From Sesamum alatum (Eukaryota > Streptophyta > Magnoliopsida > Lamiales > Pedaliaceae): 64,000 nucleotides of DNA. Under the pieces are notes generated by a model. The model worked only from the letters and a program-made list of their open reading frames with translations, did no database searches and was not told where the DNA came from. The stretch spans positions 41,409,855-41,473,854 of the forward strand of contig JACGWO010000002.1 in assembly GCA_034509735.1 (NCBI GenBank). Reading direction: 5' to 3'. Below are positions 44,357 to 56,108 of the stretch, piece by piece. Position 1 is the first letter of the stretch. The number at the start of each line of letters is the position of its first letter. Made by a program: the position numbers and the translations under genes.

Positions 44357-45391
44357 TTATCCCTTCCTTTCATAATGGTGGCTCTCACTGATACATATGT
44401 CCATCAAATAGGAAAGGGAATGCAATTTGCAATTCTCACCTCATGTACTTAAGTCAAATGGTTTAGGGGATTTAGAAGCCACTTTGTTGATTATGTGAGA
44501 ATATTAACTTTTTTTGTTTGTATTCCTTGTCTCTCTTAAATGTAGACAATCTCTAACAAGAGAGTATAATATTCTAGGTTACTGTTAGCATATTTATCTG
44601 ATTTCTTAGTCCACCAGTAAATTCAGGATCTGGAATCTGGACCTGCATTTCCTTGCTCTGTTTTGGTTACCTGTGGTAACAAACTGATCAAGTACAAGAT
44701 GAGACCTGCTGCAACAGAAACTTACAGCAAATATGAAACAGAACGAAGCATGAATGCACTATTTTTACAGTTTACTTTCCACTTTCAACTAGAAGGCATA
44801 AGAATAGGAGTGCATATACAACAGCTAATCACAATTTTGTATAGGCTAAACTTGTAAACTTGTTTTACTGTGTAGATATACAATGAATACCTGTGGACAG
44901 GCTATCTCAACCAGTGAAAGATCATAGCTAGATTGTATATATGAACAATCAAATTCCATTACAAAAGGAGAGCATTCACATAAATTGGCTGCTGTTGTTT
45001 CAATTTCTGAGCAACTTCTGTGAAAACAATTGAAAAAGTCGCCCTCTTCAGAAAGTTTTCAGGAAGCCATGCAGATCTCTCCCTTTATCTTTATAAAACA
45101 TTGCCACTGTACACTCAGAAGACTTTGTATCTTGTAGCAACCAAACAAAAGTGCAACTCCATTCCCGGATCAGCTTAAGGCCTACTATTTTGAACCAAAA
45201 CAGAGAGATAATATAGAGGCCGGCAAGACAGAAGTTCCACTTTTCAGCTGAAAACGTCAATTTCCAAGTATTCTTTCCAAAGAAGATTGAAATGATAGAA
45301 GATCAAGGCACCATAAAACGCATAGATGCTTCACTGATGAGCGGTCAAGAATATTGAAATGCCACAGCCAATAAGGGGACAAACAGTATTT
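44357..45391. other. Convergent 3' regions of the MLKL-like and SPA genes
   Basis: The space between the two convergent stops probably holds both 3' UTRs. No further coding region is supported. A 64-codon open frame at 44663 has no recognisable feature. Confidence 0.5.
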
Positions 45392-48300
45392 CTAAACCAT
45401 CTGCAGAAGTTTGATACACCCAGACGAATTGGCAGCAACCACCATATTTGATTTCCTTCTCCAGCAAACACTTGAAACGAATTGTCCATTATCATCTTCA
45501 GTCTCTTTGCCAGTTATGGGATCAATAGAGCCAAATTTGTGTGCAGTAATTGGCATAGGCAGAGATTTGTAATAGGCAAACACCTGCAGACGAAACATAC
45601 AGAAATCCAAAACTATAAGACTGACAGGATCCAGCTCAACATGATAAAGTCCAGGAAATTCATAATTGTGAAAATAGCAAACGCAGCAAACAGATCACGA
45701 GCATACAAAGTAATATAAGGTGATGTGTTCCGAAATTCATTTCAAGAGCATTTTATGAGAGATCTCTGAAAATAAGATTTGTAACAAATGCTTGGAGAAG
45801 TGATTCCCATAACAAAGAGCCGGTTGAGAAAGACAGATGAGAACAATTACTCACAGCTAGAAACTCAAAATATCTTGAACATACTTAAGCAAGCCCAAAC
45901 CATGAAAGTTAAGTAAAAATGCTTCTAGCCCAGTGAACGGCTACAGATATCTATTGTTTCTCTGGCATCCAGAGTCCAAGCAAGCAGTTCATTAAATGCT
46001 CAGCAATCTCAAAGGTGATATTATTATTAACTCAAAACAGTTTCATTTTCTTTCTACCCAACAATCTGAATCGAACTAAGAACCTGGAGAGTTTTTTTAT
46101 TCGGTTTTCATGTCAATACTTTGGAAAATGCAAGTTGGAAGTGACAAACACCTCATTTGTCTCTGAGCCGCATGTTATATATCCATCGGCAGCTGATAAA
46201 CCCACAAAGTTCTGTATGAGAAGCAGCATAGTGTGAGACAAGAAATTCGCCAAACATGTACAAGTTGAAGGAAACGGCAAAAGATAAGGACAAAACTTTA
46301 CCAACTAACCTTCTCATTAGTATGCCCTCTAAGAGTTAAGCTACAGGCGTCTCTTGATAAAGAATTCGAACTTGTCTTGTTAAGATCCCAAACCTTCAGT
46401 GTGTTGTCAGTGGATGCAGAAACAATAGTACCAGCATCCAAGAATTTCGCATAGCTAACAGTTTTCTCATGGCCAGCTAATATGCACCAAGGAGTTGAAA
46501 CATTGCGAAGATCATAGCAATAGGTCATATGATCAGCTGAGCTAAAAGCCAACAGGTGAGGGGAATCAGCTGAGAATTGCACACAGCAGACGTTTGCATT
46601 GCTCCTAATGGTGCATAAACTGTTTTTCTGCACCAAAGGGTATAAATCAGTTGCCTAGACTATCATAAATTACAGCAAAAGAAAATGATAAAACACTTTA
46701 AGCAGTAACTAGAAGAATCATCAAGGGGTCTAAAGCAATCCACAGTTCTAATCACACATGTCAATGGCCAGGCAACAGTTCGCAGAGCAAGTGCGAGAAA
46801 TAAACCAAACAACTACAGGAGTAAATGTAATCCATGAAGTAGTACATAATTAATTCTATCTAAGAGCAACCAGGAGGTTTGATCTGCCTATCTGGCAAGA
46901 CAAAGAAAAAAGTCCCCTGACATGCATTTTAAGATACCATCTCCAGTACGACAAGTGTCAGAATATAATCATGTGGAATCAATATTCTTTTTGCCAAAAA
47001 AGGAAATAAACAGAAAATTACAACTTAAGCAAGAGTATCATTGTAAGTCTGTTTTTACCTTCACTAATGGACTCACAGAGAACAAAAGATGTGCAATCCC
47101 AAACTATCAGGACTATAGAAAAGTATAATAACTTTCAACAAGTCTAGAAGCATAACACACATGAATAAAAGCAGAAAAGGAATATCATACTTCATTGATG
47201 CTCCAAACTTTAACCAAACGATCATCGCTGCCACTGGCCAGTTTTGTAGGGCTCACTTTGGAGAAATCAACAGACCAAGCCCTTTCACTATGTTCAACGA
47301 AATGAGAAAACCCTTGACCTGTTGCTGCATCCCACAACTACAGCCATTTCAGAAAATTATGTCAGGCGCAACTCAGAGATAAACTGCAAGATATCAGCAG
47401 ACATTGACAGGCCACAGTAAGAGAAAAAAGGTTCACAAAGGAAATGAGCATTAAGCAAAAATGTATAAGTTCTGCATGGAAGGGTATGGGTTACATCATA
47501 AGGGCTACATTATGTGAAGCCAAATTTTCATAACCTTTTGAAAACATGTTTTGCCAAATATGAATATATTAGTTCAAACTACCACTAGATACTGCACGAA
47601 TCTCATTAGCAATTACTGATGATCACTTGCTCATGCTCAAGCCTTCACTCTCATTCCAGAGTACCTGGATAGAAAACTTAAAGAGTGGGAAATTATGATG
47701 CTGTGAGCAGCGACTCCTAGTCCTGTTAGAGAATGCTTTGAAAGACTTTGACATTTCTGCGTAAAAATCCCAATATCCTCTCCTGTTCCTTGCCCCAAGT
47801 TGTTCTCCCTTTACAAGTGCATGATTGGAACTTAGTTTGCACATTCATCTTGTCAGACCTTATAACTTGGCTGGTCAATGTTTCTTGCTAGACAGTAGTT
47901 TGAGAAGGTATTCAGTGGACTAATAATAATCTAGCCCACCAAGAACTTACAAGGTTTTAGGGGTAGACTATTTGATGTTCAGCCTCATCTGCTATAAATA
48001 TATCTTTCTTTTCTTTGTAAATCAAATTGGAAGTCTGTGTTCAGGGAAGAGAGACATTGAAAGTTGTGAAGGAAGTTCTGAATTTTTACTCATGCAGTAT
48101 TAATGCAGAGCTTAAGGTTTGATACAATATAACCCTTCTAGTAGGACTTAAGAAGTTTATGAATGTATCTATAAGATAAAACTGAATTAGAAAATAAAAA
48201 GTATATGCATGATGCAAGGCCCAGGACAACCACCATTTCATTGGCCCAGTTACAATTCGAACTCGTTACATCCAAGATAACCATTGATGGTAGACGAAAA

Positions 48301-51300
48301 CAACTCCCATAAATGTTTCATGCTCTAGACTAGTGAAGGATTCAGGAGCAAACAGAATACGAGAGTGTTTGCGAGAGCTTTGGAAAGGCGCTACTTCTGG
48401 TTTCAAAAATACATTTTTGAGGTGTTTGGGATGCTAACTTCTGGTTTTGAAACTGCAAGGAAAAGCACTTTTAAACCAAAAACTAGAAGCACCTTGTGGG
48501 GTGCTTTTAGCTGCTTTGGCTTTTTTGTAATAAATTCAACCTCCTTTTGGACTACTTTACCCTCATTATAATAATCTCAATTCAAATCTATCCTTTTAAA
48601 ATTATTTTTAAAATTGCACATCAAAAGTTGATATTAGAGTTTCAAATAATTTGAATAATTTAACACTAGTAAAATTCACACTTTCACATATTTAATATTT
48701 TAGAAATTTTATATTTTATTTTTCACATTATCTAATATTAATTCTATATCATATAAAAATATAAATTAAGTTGATATGATTAATTAAAAAATATTTTTTT
48801 TTACAATCATGCAAGTTTATTTATTGTGTATGAATGAACAATTATATTTCTTAGTGGGAGCATTACTGAATTAAACATAAGTTTTCTATTAGTTTCAATT
48901 TTTTTAATAATATATATGACAAATGCTTGTAAAAGATTAAATATGAAATATATAACTTGAAATAATTTTATTTTTTTTTAGGAAAGATAAATCTTATTGA
49001 CAAAAGACAAATACAAATATTAAGCAAAAATAGTATCTTTTGGTAACGCATGGGGATAAAATGGTCTTTAATCAATTAAGCTTGTTTTAGAATAGTGTCT
49101 ACTTTTCACTTTTTCTACAAACACCACCCACTTTTTATTCTGCTACAACTTCCCTTTCTCGACAAAAATCACTTCTCGAAAGCAAAAATTTTCGCAAAAA
49201 CTCCCTATAAGTGGTCATTATAAGAAAAGTCATACCAATGACGCTAATCCACTTACCGCAGCAGATATGTTTCATTAACTCACAATAAAACAATGAAATA
49301 AGAATACAAACCTTGACTATGCCATCATAATCAGTCGAAGCAAGGTAATTTCTGATATAACTATTCCAGCAAATGCAACTTAGCCTTGATTTGTTTGCCA
49401 TCTCAACAACTGGGTAATGGATGTCAACAGAGTCATCAGAAAGAGCCTGAAATTCGAAAACTTTTATCTTCTTTGATACTCCTCCTGCAGCTAAATAGTC
49501 CTCATCCCGGTCAAAACTCAAAGAGCATATCACATTTGCTGAATGATTAAATTCTCCACTCCGCAATATCCCTCGTACTTCGAATTTTCTGTAGCGGGCA
49601 TATTTGCACAAACCATCAAAGAAACCCCCTAAATAATCTGCATTATTATACTTGGCTTCTTCCGTTCTAATGGTGCACCAGTTTTCTCGACTTTGCAACA
49701 GTTCTCCATTCCTACGAGTTATGAGGTTGCTATCTGAAAGCGGAATGTTGGATCTCATGGAGAAGTAAGCACTTTCAAGTTGCTTGATATTACTAATCAA
49801 CCTTGTTTCTTTATTGCTTAAAGAGGACATATTATCCAAACTTGGACTTACTCCATGAGTATAGCTGCTCCTACATGCAGTGAGCGATACCTGAGGTGAG
49901 GAAGATTGAACTGGTATTCCTCTAGGTTTGCGTCTCTCAACCTCTTGAATGTCAGCTTCTATGCGCTGGATTTGTTCCATGAGATTGGATGCATCCTTCT
50001 GTTTTTGTTCATTTAGTGACAAAAGGAAATATAATAGCAATTCTGATTCCCCACCTTCTTCATCTATCGACAACAATAACTCACCTCCAGATAATTCTTG
50101 GATTCCACTCATAAGTTCAGATTGCAGAATTTCCCTGTCATGCAACAGCAGTCGCAGCCAATATTTGATGAACATGTCTCAGAAAACAAGTTAAAATTAA
50201 AAAGAAGTAACTAAATTTCGGAAATCTCATTTAGAAGTATCTCAGCAACAACATGATCTCCAGAGCCAGTAGAAACACTTGAGTGATGATTCTCCAATTA
50301 TAGAATGACATTAGAACTATTATTAAGTTAAAAATGGAATTTCAAACAGTTCTATTTTTTCTTCAGTTGCACATGAAAACTTAAAAATAACGGACAGTAA
50401 CTTAAGGGCTTCATAGATAAATTTGTCCTACGTGAAAAAATGAGGTCGTTAAAACATCATGTATAAGTGAATTCTGGTATAAACCAACATAATATCATTT
50501 ACAGGAATGGATTAATCTATACGTTCAGAATATTCTTTTAGAAAGAACACCGGAGTAAGTATATGTTACATGCAGTGAAATATTCAGGTCTGGATCTAAA
50601 ACTTCAGATCCAAGTAGAATCTGGACAGCTCTAGATCACTACATGCCATGTTAATAACATTACTAACAGTCAAAATAGACTCAAGGAATGAATTGGAGAG
50701 AGTAAACTTGACACCACAATTAGATATCAGAAAGTACCTGGTTGTTGGGCGTAATGAAGGTTCAGGATGCATTAGCCAAAGACAGAACCCAGCTTCCTTG
50801 GGATTCTCTGAAAGGAAGCTAGGCGGAAGAATCCTATGACGTAAATCAAGCATTGCAGCCGCATGAGATCTTTCAGAATCAAATGAGCCAAGAAACTGAT
50901 ATACACCAACCATATCAGTATCAAATCAGAGAGAGAGAGGAGATGGGGAGGGAGGGAGAGAGGGAGAGAGAGAGCCAAGACCAGTACTTTGCTTGAGCTA
51001 GTTGAACCTATTACTTGCTACATGTAAAAGCATCAACTAGATTGTTCCAGAGAATTGTAAAATATAGGCACCCATCTTAAACCTTTATGCAGAACCAGTC
51101 CATTAATTCTACGAATTCTTCCAGATCCCCGTCCCTACAAGACCAGGGTGCTACATAACAACATTTAGCTATTTCTTGTGAAACTAAGGTACTGAAGTTC
51201 TCCAAAACAGACTACTTCAGTAAAGAAAAGAAGGAAAATAAAGTTCAGTGTCCTTCCAATCTCTAGATTGTAATTGGTAATAGTAGTACAAAGAAGGCGT

Positions 51301-53055
51301 GTCAAATGGTAATATTACAGAAAGGACATTGATAATAAGAGTGGTCTATGGAATCAGGTGATATAAAACACTAGGAGTCCTTTGAAATATTGTTACTTGA
51401 GCCCTCTCCGAAGTCATGAGCTTCTAGGTGGTAAACATACTTGAATTTTGACTGGAGTCTATGGAAAACCATAATGAGCAATTAGATCTTCTCATCTTAC
51501 AGACAATAATTAATGGATAAAGGATTGCTTAATTCATAGAATTTCATTAAGGTAAATGACAGAAAGGAGAATCAGCTATATACAAGGCAATTGACAAACC
51601 TCAAATAGAAGAACCCCCAGGCCGTAGACATTTGATGCAAAGGAGCAGCTCTTTTGGTTGTACAGCTCGGGACTATTATACCACTTCTCTTCCAACATAC
51701 AAATTAGAGAGGAATTCAATGGCTGCAAAGAATTATGTGCGTTGTAGCTGAAGAATTTGGTCTGGTTCTTACTCTCATTGTGCTGTTCATCTGAACTCAT
51801 GCCAGCATTCAGAGGGTCCACACCATCTACCTTGGCAACATTTATGGATGCAGATCGAATTCCAGACCTGGATGGAAATTGGGGCCATCTTTGTAAAAAT
51901 TTCATGTTTTCAACTAATTTCTGCTTCTTTCAGAATGGCTGTCAAAGGGAAGAATGCTTTGATGTTTGGCCCTCTTTCCATTTCGATTATGACTTAATTT
52001 CTGAATATCTTGATCTGTAACATTTTCCGTGACCCCAGCATGTGCAGAAGATCCTACATACATGAGCTGGTATGATCCTGACACCTTGAAGCAGGAAGGC
52101 CTCAAGTCCTGAAGGAACACTCCATTAGAATGTGAAAAATCCACAAGATTCACGATCTGTCTAAATAGACTCAATCTCTCATCTTTATTTGTGATATTTT
52201 CGAGCTTGATACCAGCCAGTCCTCTTTAAATTCATTCCATCACCCATACTATCAGAATTAAGAATAGTACATGGCTCGGGTAAACCATGTGGTTGTGCGC
52301 TTGAACCTAATGGTGCAACAGAATTTGTCAAACCAACAACACCAGACTTCAGATGGTCCTGGACCCCAGACTCAGTACCATATCCTCTGTGAGCTGGGGC
52401 TTTATGTATTACTCCCTTGCCTCTCAATGTACTTTTTATGAAATACTCAGAGAACCCAGATCTAGACAGAATTTTTGTCCGGATGCCTCCAGAAGAGTAA
52501 ACAATATCAGCTGAAGTGCCTTTTATCATCATTACCTAGTAAATTGTCCACGGTTGCGTTATGGTTGTAGTTTGGCGGTGGCTGAGTTTGATCTATTAAC
52601 CCAGAAAAGAAACCGTCGCCCTCGTCCTCCCAGGTACTTGAGGTTGCTGAACCTTTTCCTTTGTCCCCAGTTTGTCCATGCAAGTTGCTGATTCCTGATC
52701 CACCAGCTATCCGATACAAATTCGGCCAGTTGATTTGCTTGTTTTGCGTTCTCTCTCTGTTGTTTGCAGTACCCACTATACCCAACTTTTCCCTGTCGTA
52801 ATTTCTCAGAGTCAACTCTTCAACATTATTTGTACAACGAGGACTGACACTTGCTTGCTCAGAAGAGACAAGTCTGTCAAGTTGTTCTCCATCCAAGATA
52901 TTTGAATACGGATTGTTTGAAATATTAGAATAATCAGCCACAACAGGTGTAACCATTTCAATTGACTGCAGTGTATTGGAGCTGCCAGGCTTTAGTGAGA
53001 ACTCATTCTCTTTATTTCGGATTTGGGCAACATCAACTGGTTTCTGCCACCTCAT
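45392..53055 (-). CDS. SPA1: SPA1-type protein: kinase-like domain, coiled coil and WD40 (COP1 partner)
   Basis: Seven coding exons on the minus strand: 53118-51600, 50895-50738, 50134-49312, 47337-47191, 46627-46310, 46211-46152 and 45583-45392. All boundaries are GT-AG and the frames join. Together they give about 1,050 codons, the size of SPA1/SPA2. The order is an N-terminal region ([10 protein letters not shown]), kinase-like domain ([49 protein letters not shown]), coiled coil ([19 protein letters not shown]) and seven WD40 repeats ending [14 protein letters not shown] proteins form the COP1-SPA E3 ligase that degrades light-signalling factors in darkness. The first coding exon has frame breaks near 53045, 52520, 52183 and 51930: conserved sequence continues in another frame each time. 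The WD40 exons are intact. This is either one-base assembly errors or early decay. The start ATG at 53055 is tentative, because an upstream frame ([17 protein letters not shown]) may be the true N-terminus. Confidence 0.9.
48364..49127. mobile_element. hAT-like MITE in the large SPA intron
   Basis: It lies in the 1.97-kb intron between the coiled-coil exon and the next WD40 exon. The left end GTGTTTGCGAGAGC is weakly inverted at the right end (CTACAAACACC). The interior CTTCTGGTTT and AAAAGCACTTTT are typical of plant GTGTTTGG-type MITEs. No clean 8-bp duplication was found. Confidence 0.4.
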
Positions 53056-54296
53056 CACCCTCTACTTTCGTCATATCTTCTAACATCTTCTCATTTAAAT
53101 CAAATGATTGATTTTTAACTACAAAAGCTCACAACATAAGGATATTACATAAACATGTCTAGACTTAAATATATACGCAGTAGATATGATAACATCATCA
53201 GCAACAGTGATAATCCTGGATCAAGCTAACATATACCAGGTTGAAGAAAATTGCACTAACCCACATATTAAGTAGCATTGTACTCCAAGCCATCAAAAGC
53301 AAGATATGTAACTGTATAATGCCACCCAATGTCGGTAGATAACACAAAATGCCCAATTACAATGATGATGATTATGATTGTTTGTGATGACAACGGCTGA
53401 TAGAAACTTCATCACGAATAACAAGACCAACAGTGATAGTAATAAAGTTGATGTAAAATCACATCAACCTATAGATTTTACCCAAGTTTCACTTTAAACG
53501 CAAAGCTGAAATAATGTAATACCATTCTAAAGATTGTAGATTAACATACAAACAACTCACTGAAGAAGCACAGCTCTCATGAAAGTTAATAGTACCACAT
53601 TCATTTTGCATCTTATATGAATTATCCTTAACATGAGAGAATGAAATCTCAGTGACTATCTTGAAGGTGAATATTGGATCCCAGAATCATAATACTTTGC
53701 TAGAAGACGACAAAGGGCAGAATAAATTCCCCAAACCCAAACGTTTGGGATTGAATTGGGACTAAAAGAAGGTAACTGCATTGTGGAGAAAAGAGGAAAA
53801 AGTGCATTCTACAGGTAGCTATACTTACAGCTTTCAATATATAATCAACAAGTCAACCAATAAAAAATATGTGATGAGAACAAGTCATCTACGTACATTC
53901 TAATCTAGGAGTCGGGTACTCAAGAACAGCAGCTTCTGATGCAAACAACTAAACAGAAGTATTTCGACGGATCATATCAGTAGGCATTCAAAAAGATGAC
54001 CAAAAAGATCACAATCCTAAGTCCACAAAAAATCCAAAATCCCATCCCTCATTCCAAAAACTCAACTAGAAAAGCAAGCAAATGCATCACATACAAACAA
54101 CACACCGTTACCATTGCAGAACGACTATTAGCACCCAAAACACTATTCAAGAAAAAAAAAATCCCTGAATTGAAATCCCATCACGAAGCAAAACTCCGCA
54201 AGCAGAACACCACAAATTTCTAGGTCACTAACATTGTCAACTAAAAAAGACACCCAAAATCGAATTTAAAAACTCAGACATTGAGCTGAAGCATAC

Positions 54297-54370
54297 CTAA
54301 ATTGAGTAGAAGACGAAGAAATTAACCGAGAGATTGAGGAGAAGTGAGTAAAGTAAAAGGGGAAATTTGT
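54297..54370 (-). other. Non-coding first exon of the SPA gene
   Basis: On the minus strand a donor ATTTAG|GTATGC follows at 54296. The matching acceptor is TTTTGTAG at 53119-53126, giving a 5'UTR intron of about 1.2 kb. The transcription start is not defined. Confidence 0.5.
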
Positions 54371-56108
54371 GAGCCATAGAATTTTATTAAAAAGCCCTAA
54401 CAACAAACAGGAGTTAAAGATGTGTGGACTGACATGCTTCTTTAGGAAACAGCGATCCTTACCTGAAATGGAAGTAAATATCTCTTCACATTCTTCCTTA
54501 ATTTTTCTTAATCTCAGTTTAAGTTTCTCTAATCAGATACGAATTAATTCAAATTTTTAGGGCATTTCATTTTTCATAATTTGTAAAATAAAATTGTTTA
54601 TGTATATTGTTTAATTACTTCAATACTATAGATAATAATTAGGCGTATTTGCTTAGGATTAAAGCTAAGTATTTAGGTGATGTCATAAATATGTGATTAA
54701 AGATATTATTAGTTGTGTAGTGTGTAAATTTAGCAAATGACAGTTGGGAAATTGAAGTGGCAGCCAATCATCTGCGTTGTTTAATTGGAGAAAATCTCAG
54801 GAAAGCCACGTGGACGTTTGTGCTATCAAAGTTTGCACTCGCCAAACCATTGGTTGAATTATTGCCCACGTCACTCGCCTGGACATTTATCAAAATTACT
54901 TGGCAACTTCCGACAGGCTCAAACTTCAAATTAATTATTATTTTTTTCTCTCTGGGCCTGGGCCTTGTATCAAGAACAAGAGAGAATAATATTATTTTTT
55001 AGTAAATATTATATATTTATTATTTGATAAATTTAAATATAAAATCCTAATAAGTAAGAAATTATTATGAAAATAAATATAAACTCGTATTCATGATACT
55101 CGAATCCACAATTCTATAATTGTGAAAATTTCGAGGTGGCAACAAGGTGGGTTGAGGTGGATTCGAGACCCAAGATCTGTCCCGCCTCGCTACAAAGTCC
55201 ATCAAAGTAGGGTTGGGTTGGGCTGACCCAAATTTCTATTTTCTTGTCTTTTTTTATAAAGGAAAGAAGAAAAAAAAACAAGAAGAAAGAACGGCATCGA
55301 GTGATGAGGCAAGCAGCGAGGAATCGAGAGAGAATAGAGAGAACTAGGGAAGGGCATAGAAAAGGTATATTTACATAAAAAAAAAAAAAAATTAAATATA
55401 ATATTAAATATTCTATCAATGGATTCTCATGGACCCGAGATCCGTCCTGATTTCGGATGGGTCCTAATTTTTTAGGACTTGCTACCTGCTCGGTCCCTAT
55501 TTTTTTTTGACCCGAACCTGTCCTATTTGGGGCAGGTCCAGGTCGGCGATGTTCAATTTGAATTAAATTGTCAGATCTATGAGAGTTCAACATAGCACAC
55601 ATCAATTTTGAGATAGTACATGTAATTGCTAAAATATTTTGCAATATATTAATCACGATACTAGAGCACGTGTGAATCCTATAAATAGGTCCACGTAATG
55701 AATGATCGACGTATCGCAGAATTCAAGAATTAAGTCAATTTTTGATATATTTTCCAACTCCGTGATATTAAAAGTAACAAAAGCACCCAAAAATTCACAA
55801 GACTGAACTGTAAAAAACCTGAGACAAAGCATAATACATAACAATCACATTACCAGTTTCAAACATCAACAGGCAATGTCTTTATAATGTCAAAATGCAA
55901 AGAACCAATATGAAAATCTATCCAGTCCAGGACAGAAACATCCTTAGCAGCCAACACTAAATGCAACAACCAAGTCCAAAAACATCACATGAACTCAGAA
56001 AAGAAAGTAAACAATACTACTAGTACTAGTACTAGGAGGCAATAATGCAATGGGGAACGGAAGTCGAGCAGGGGCACAACATAAGATGTGTCGTTGTCTG
56101 TGCATAGG
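54371..56108. other. SPA promoter, transposon debris and 3' region of the coiled-coil gene
   Basis: 54371-54960 is probably the SPA promoter and includes CCACGTGGAC near 54807. At 55128-55560 a block with GGGTTGGGTTGGGC and, inverted, CCCGAACCTG looks like a MITE of the GGGT-rich hAT type. 55850-56108 is the likely 3' UTR of the coiled-coil gene. No gene is supported. Confidence 0.45.

Noticed and set aside
55114..55656. 180-codon minus-strand frame as a gene
   Set aside because: Covers MITE-like GGGT-rich repeats and poly-A; hydrophobic runs come from the poly-T/A stretches.
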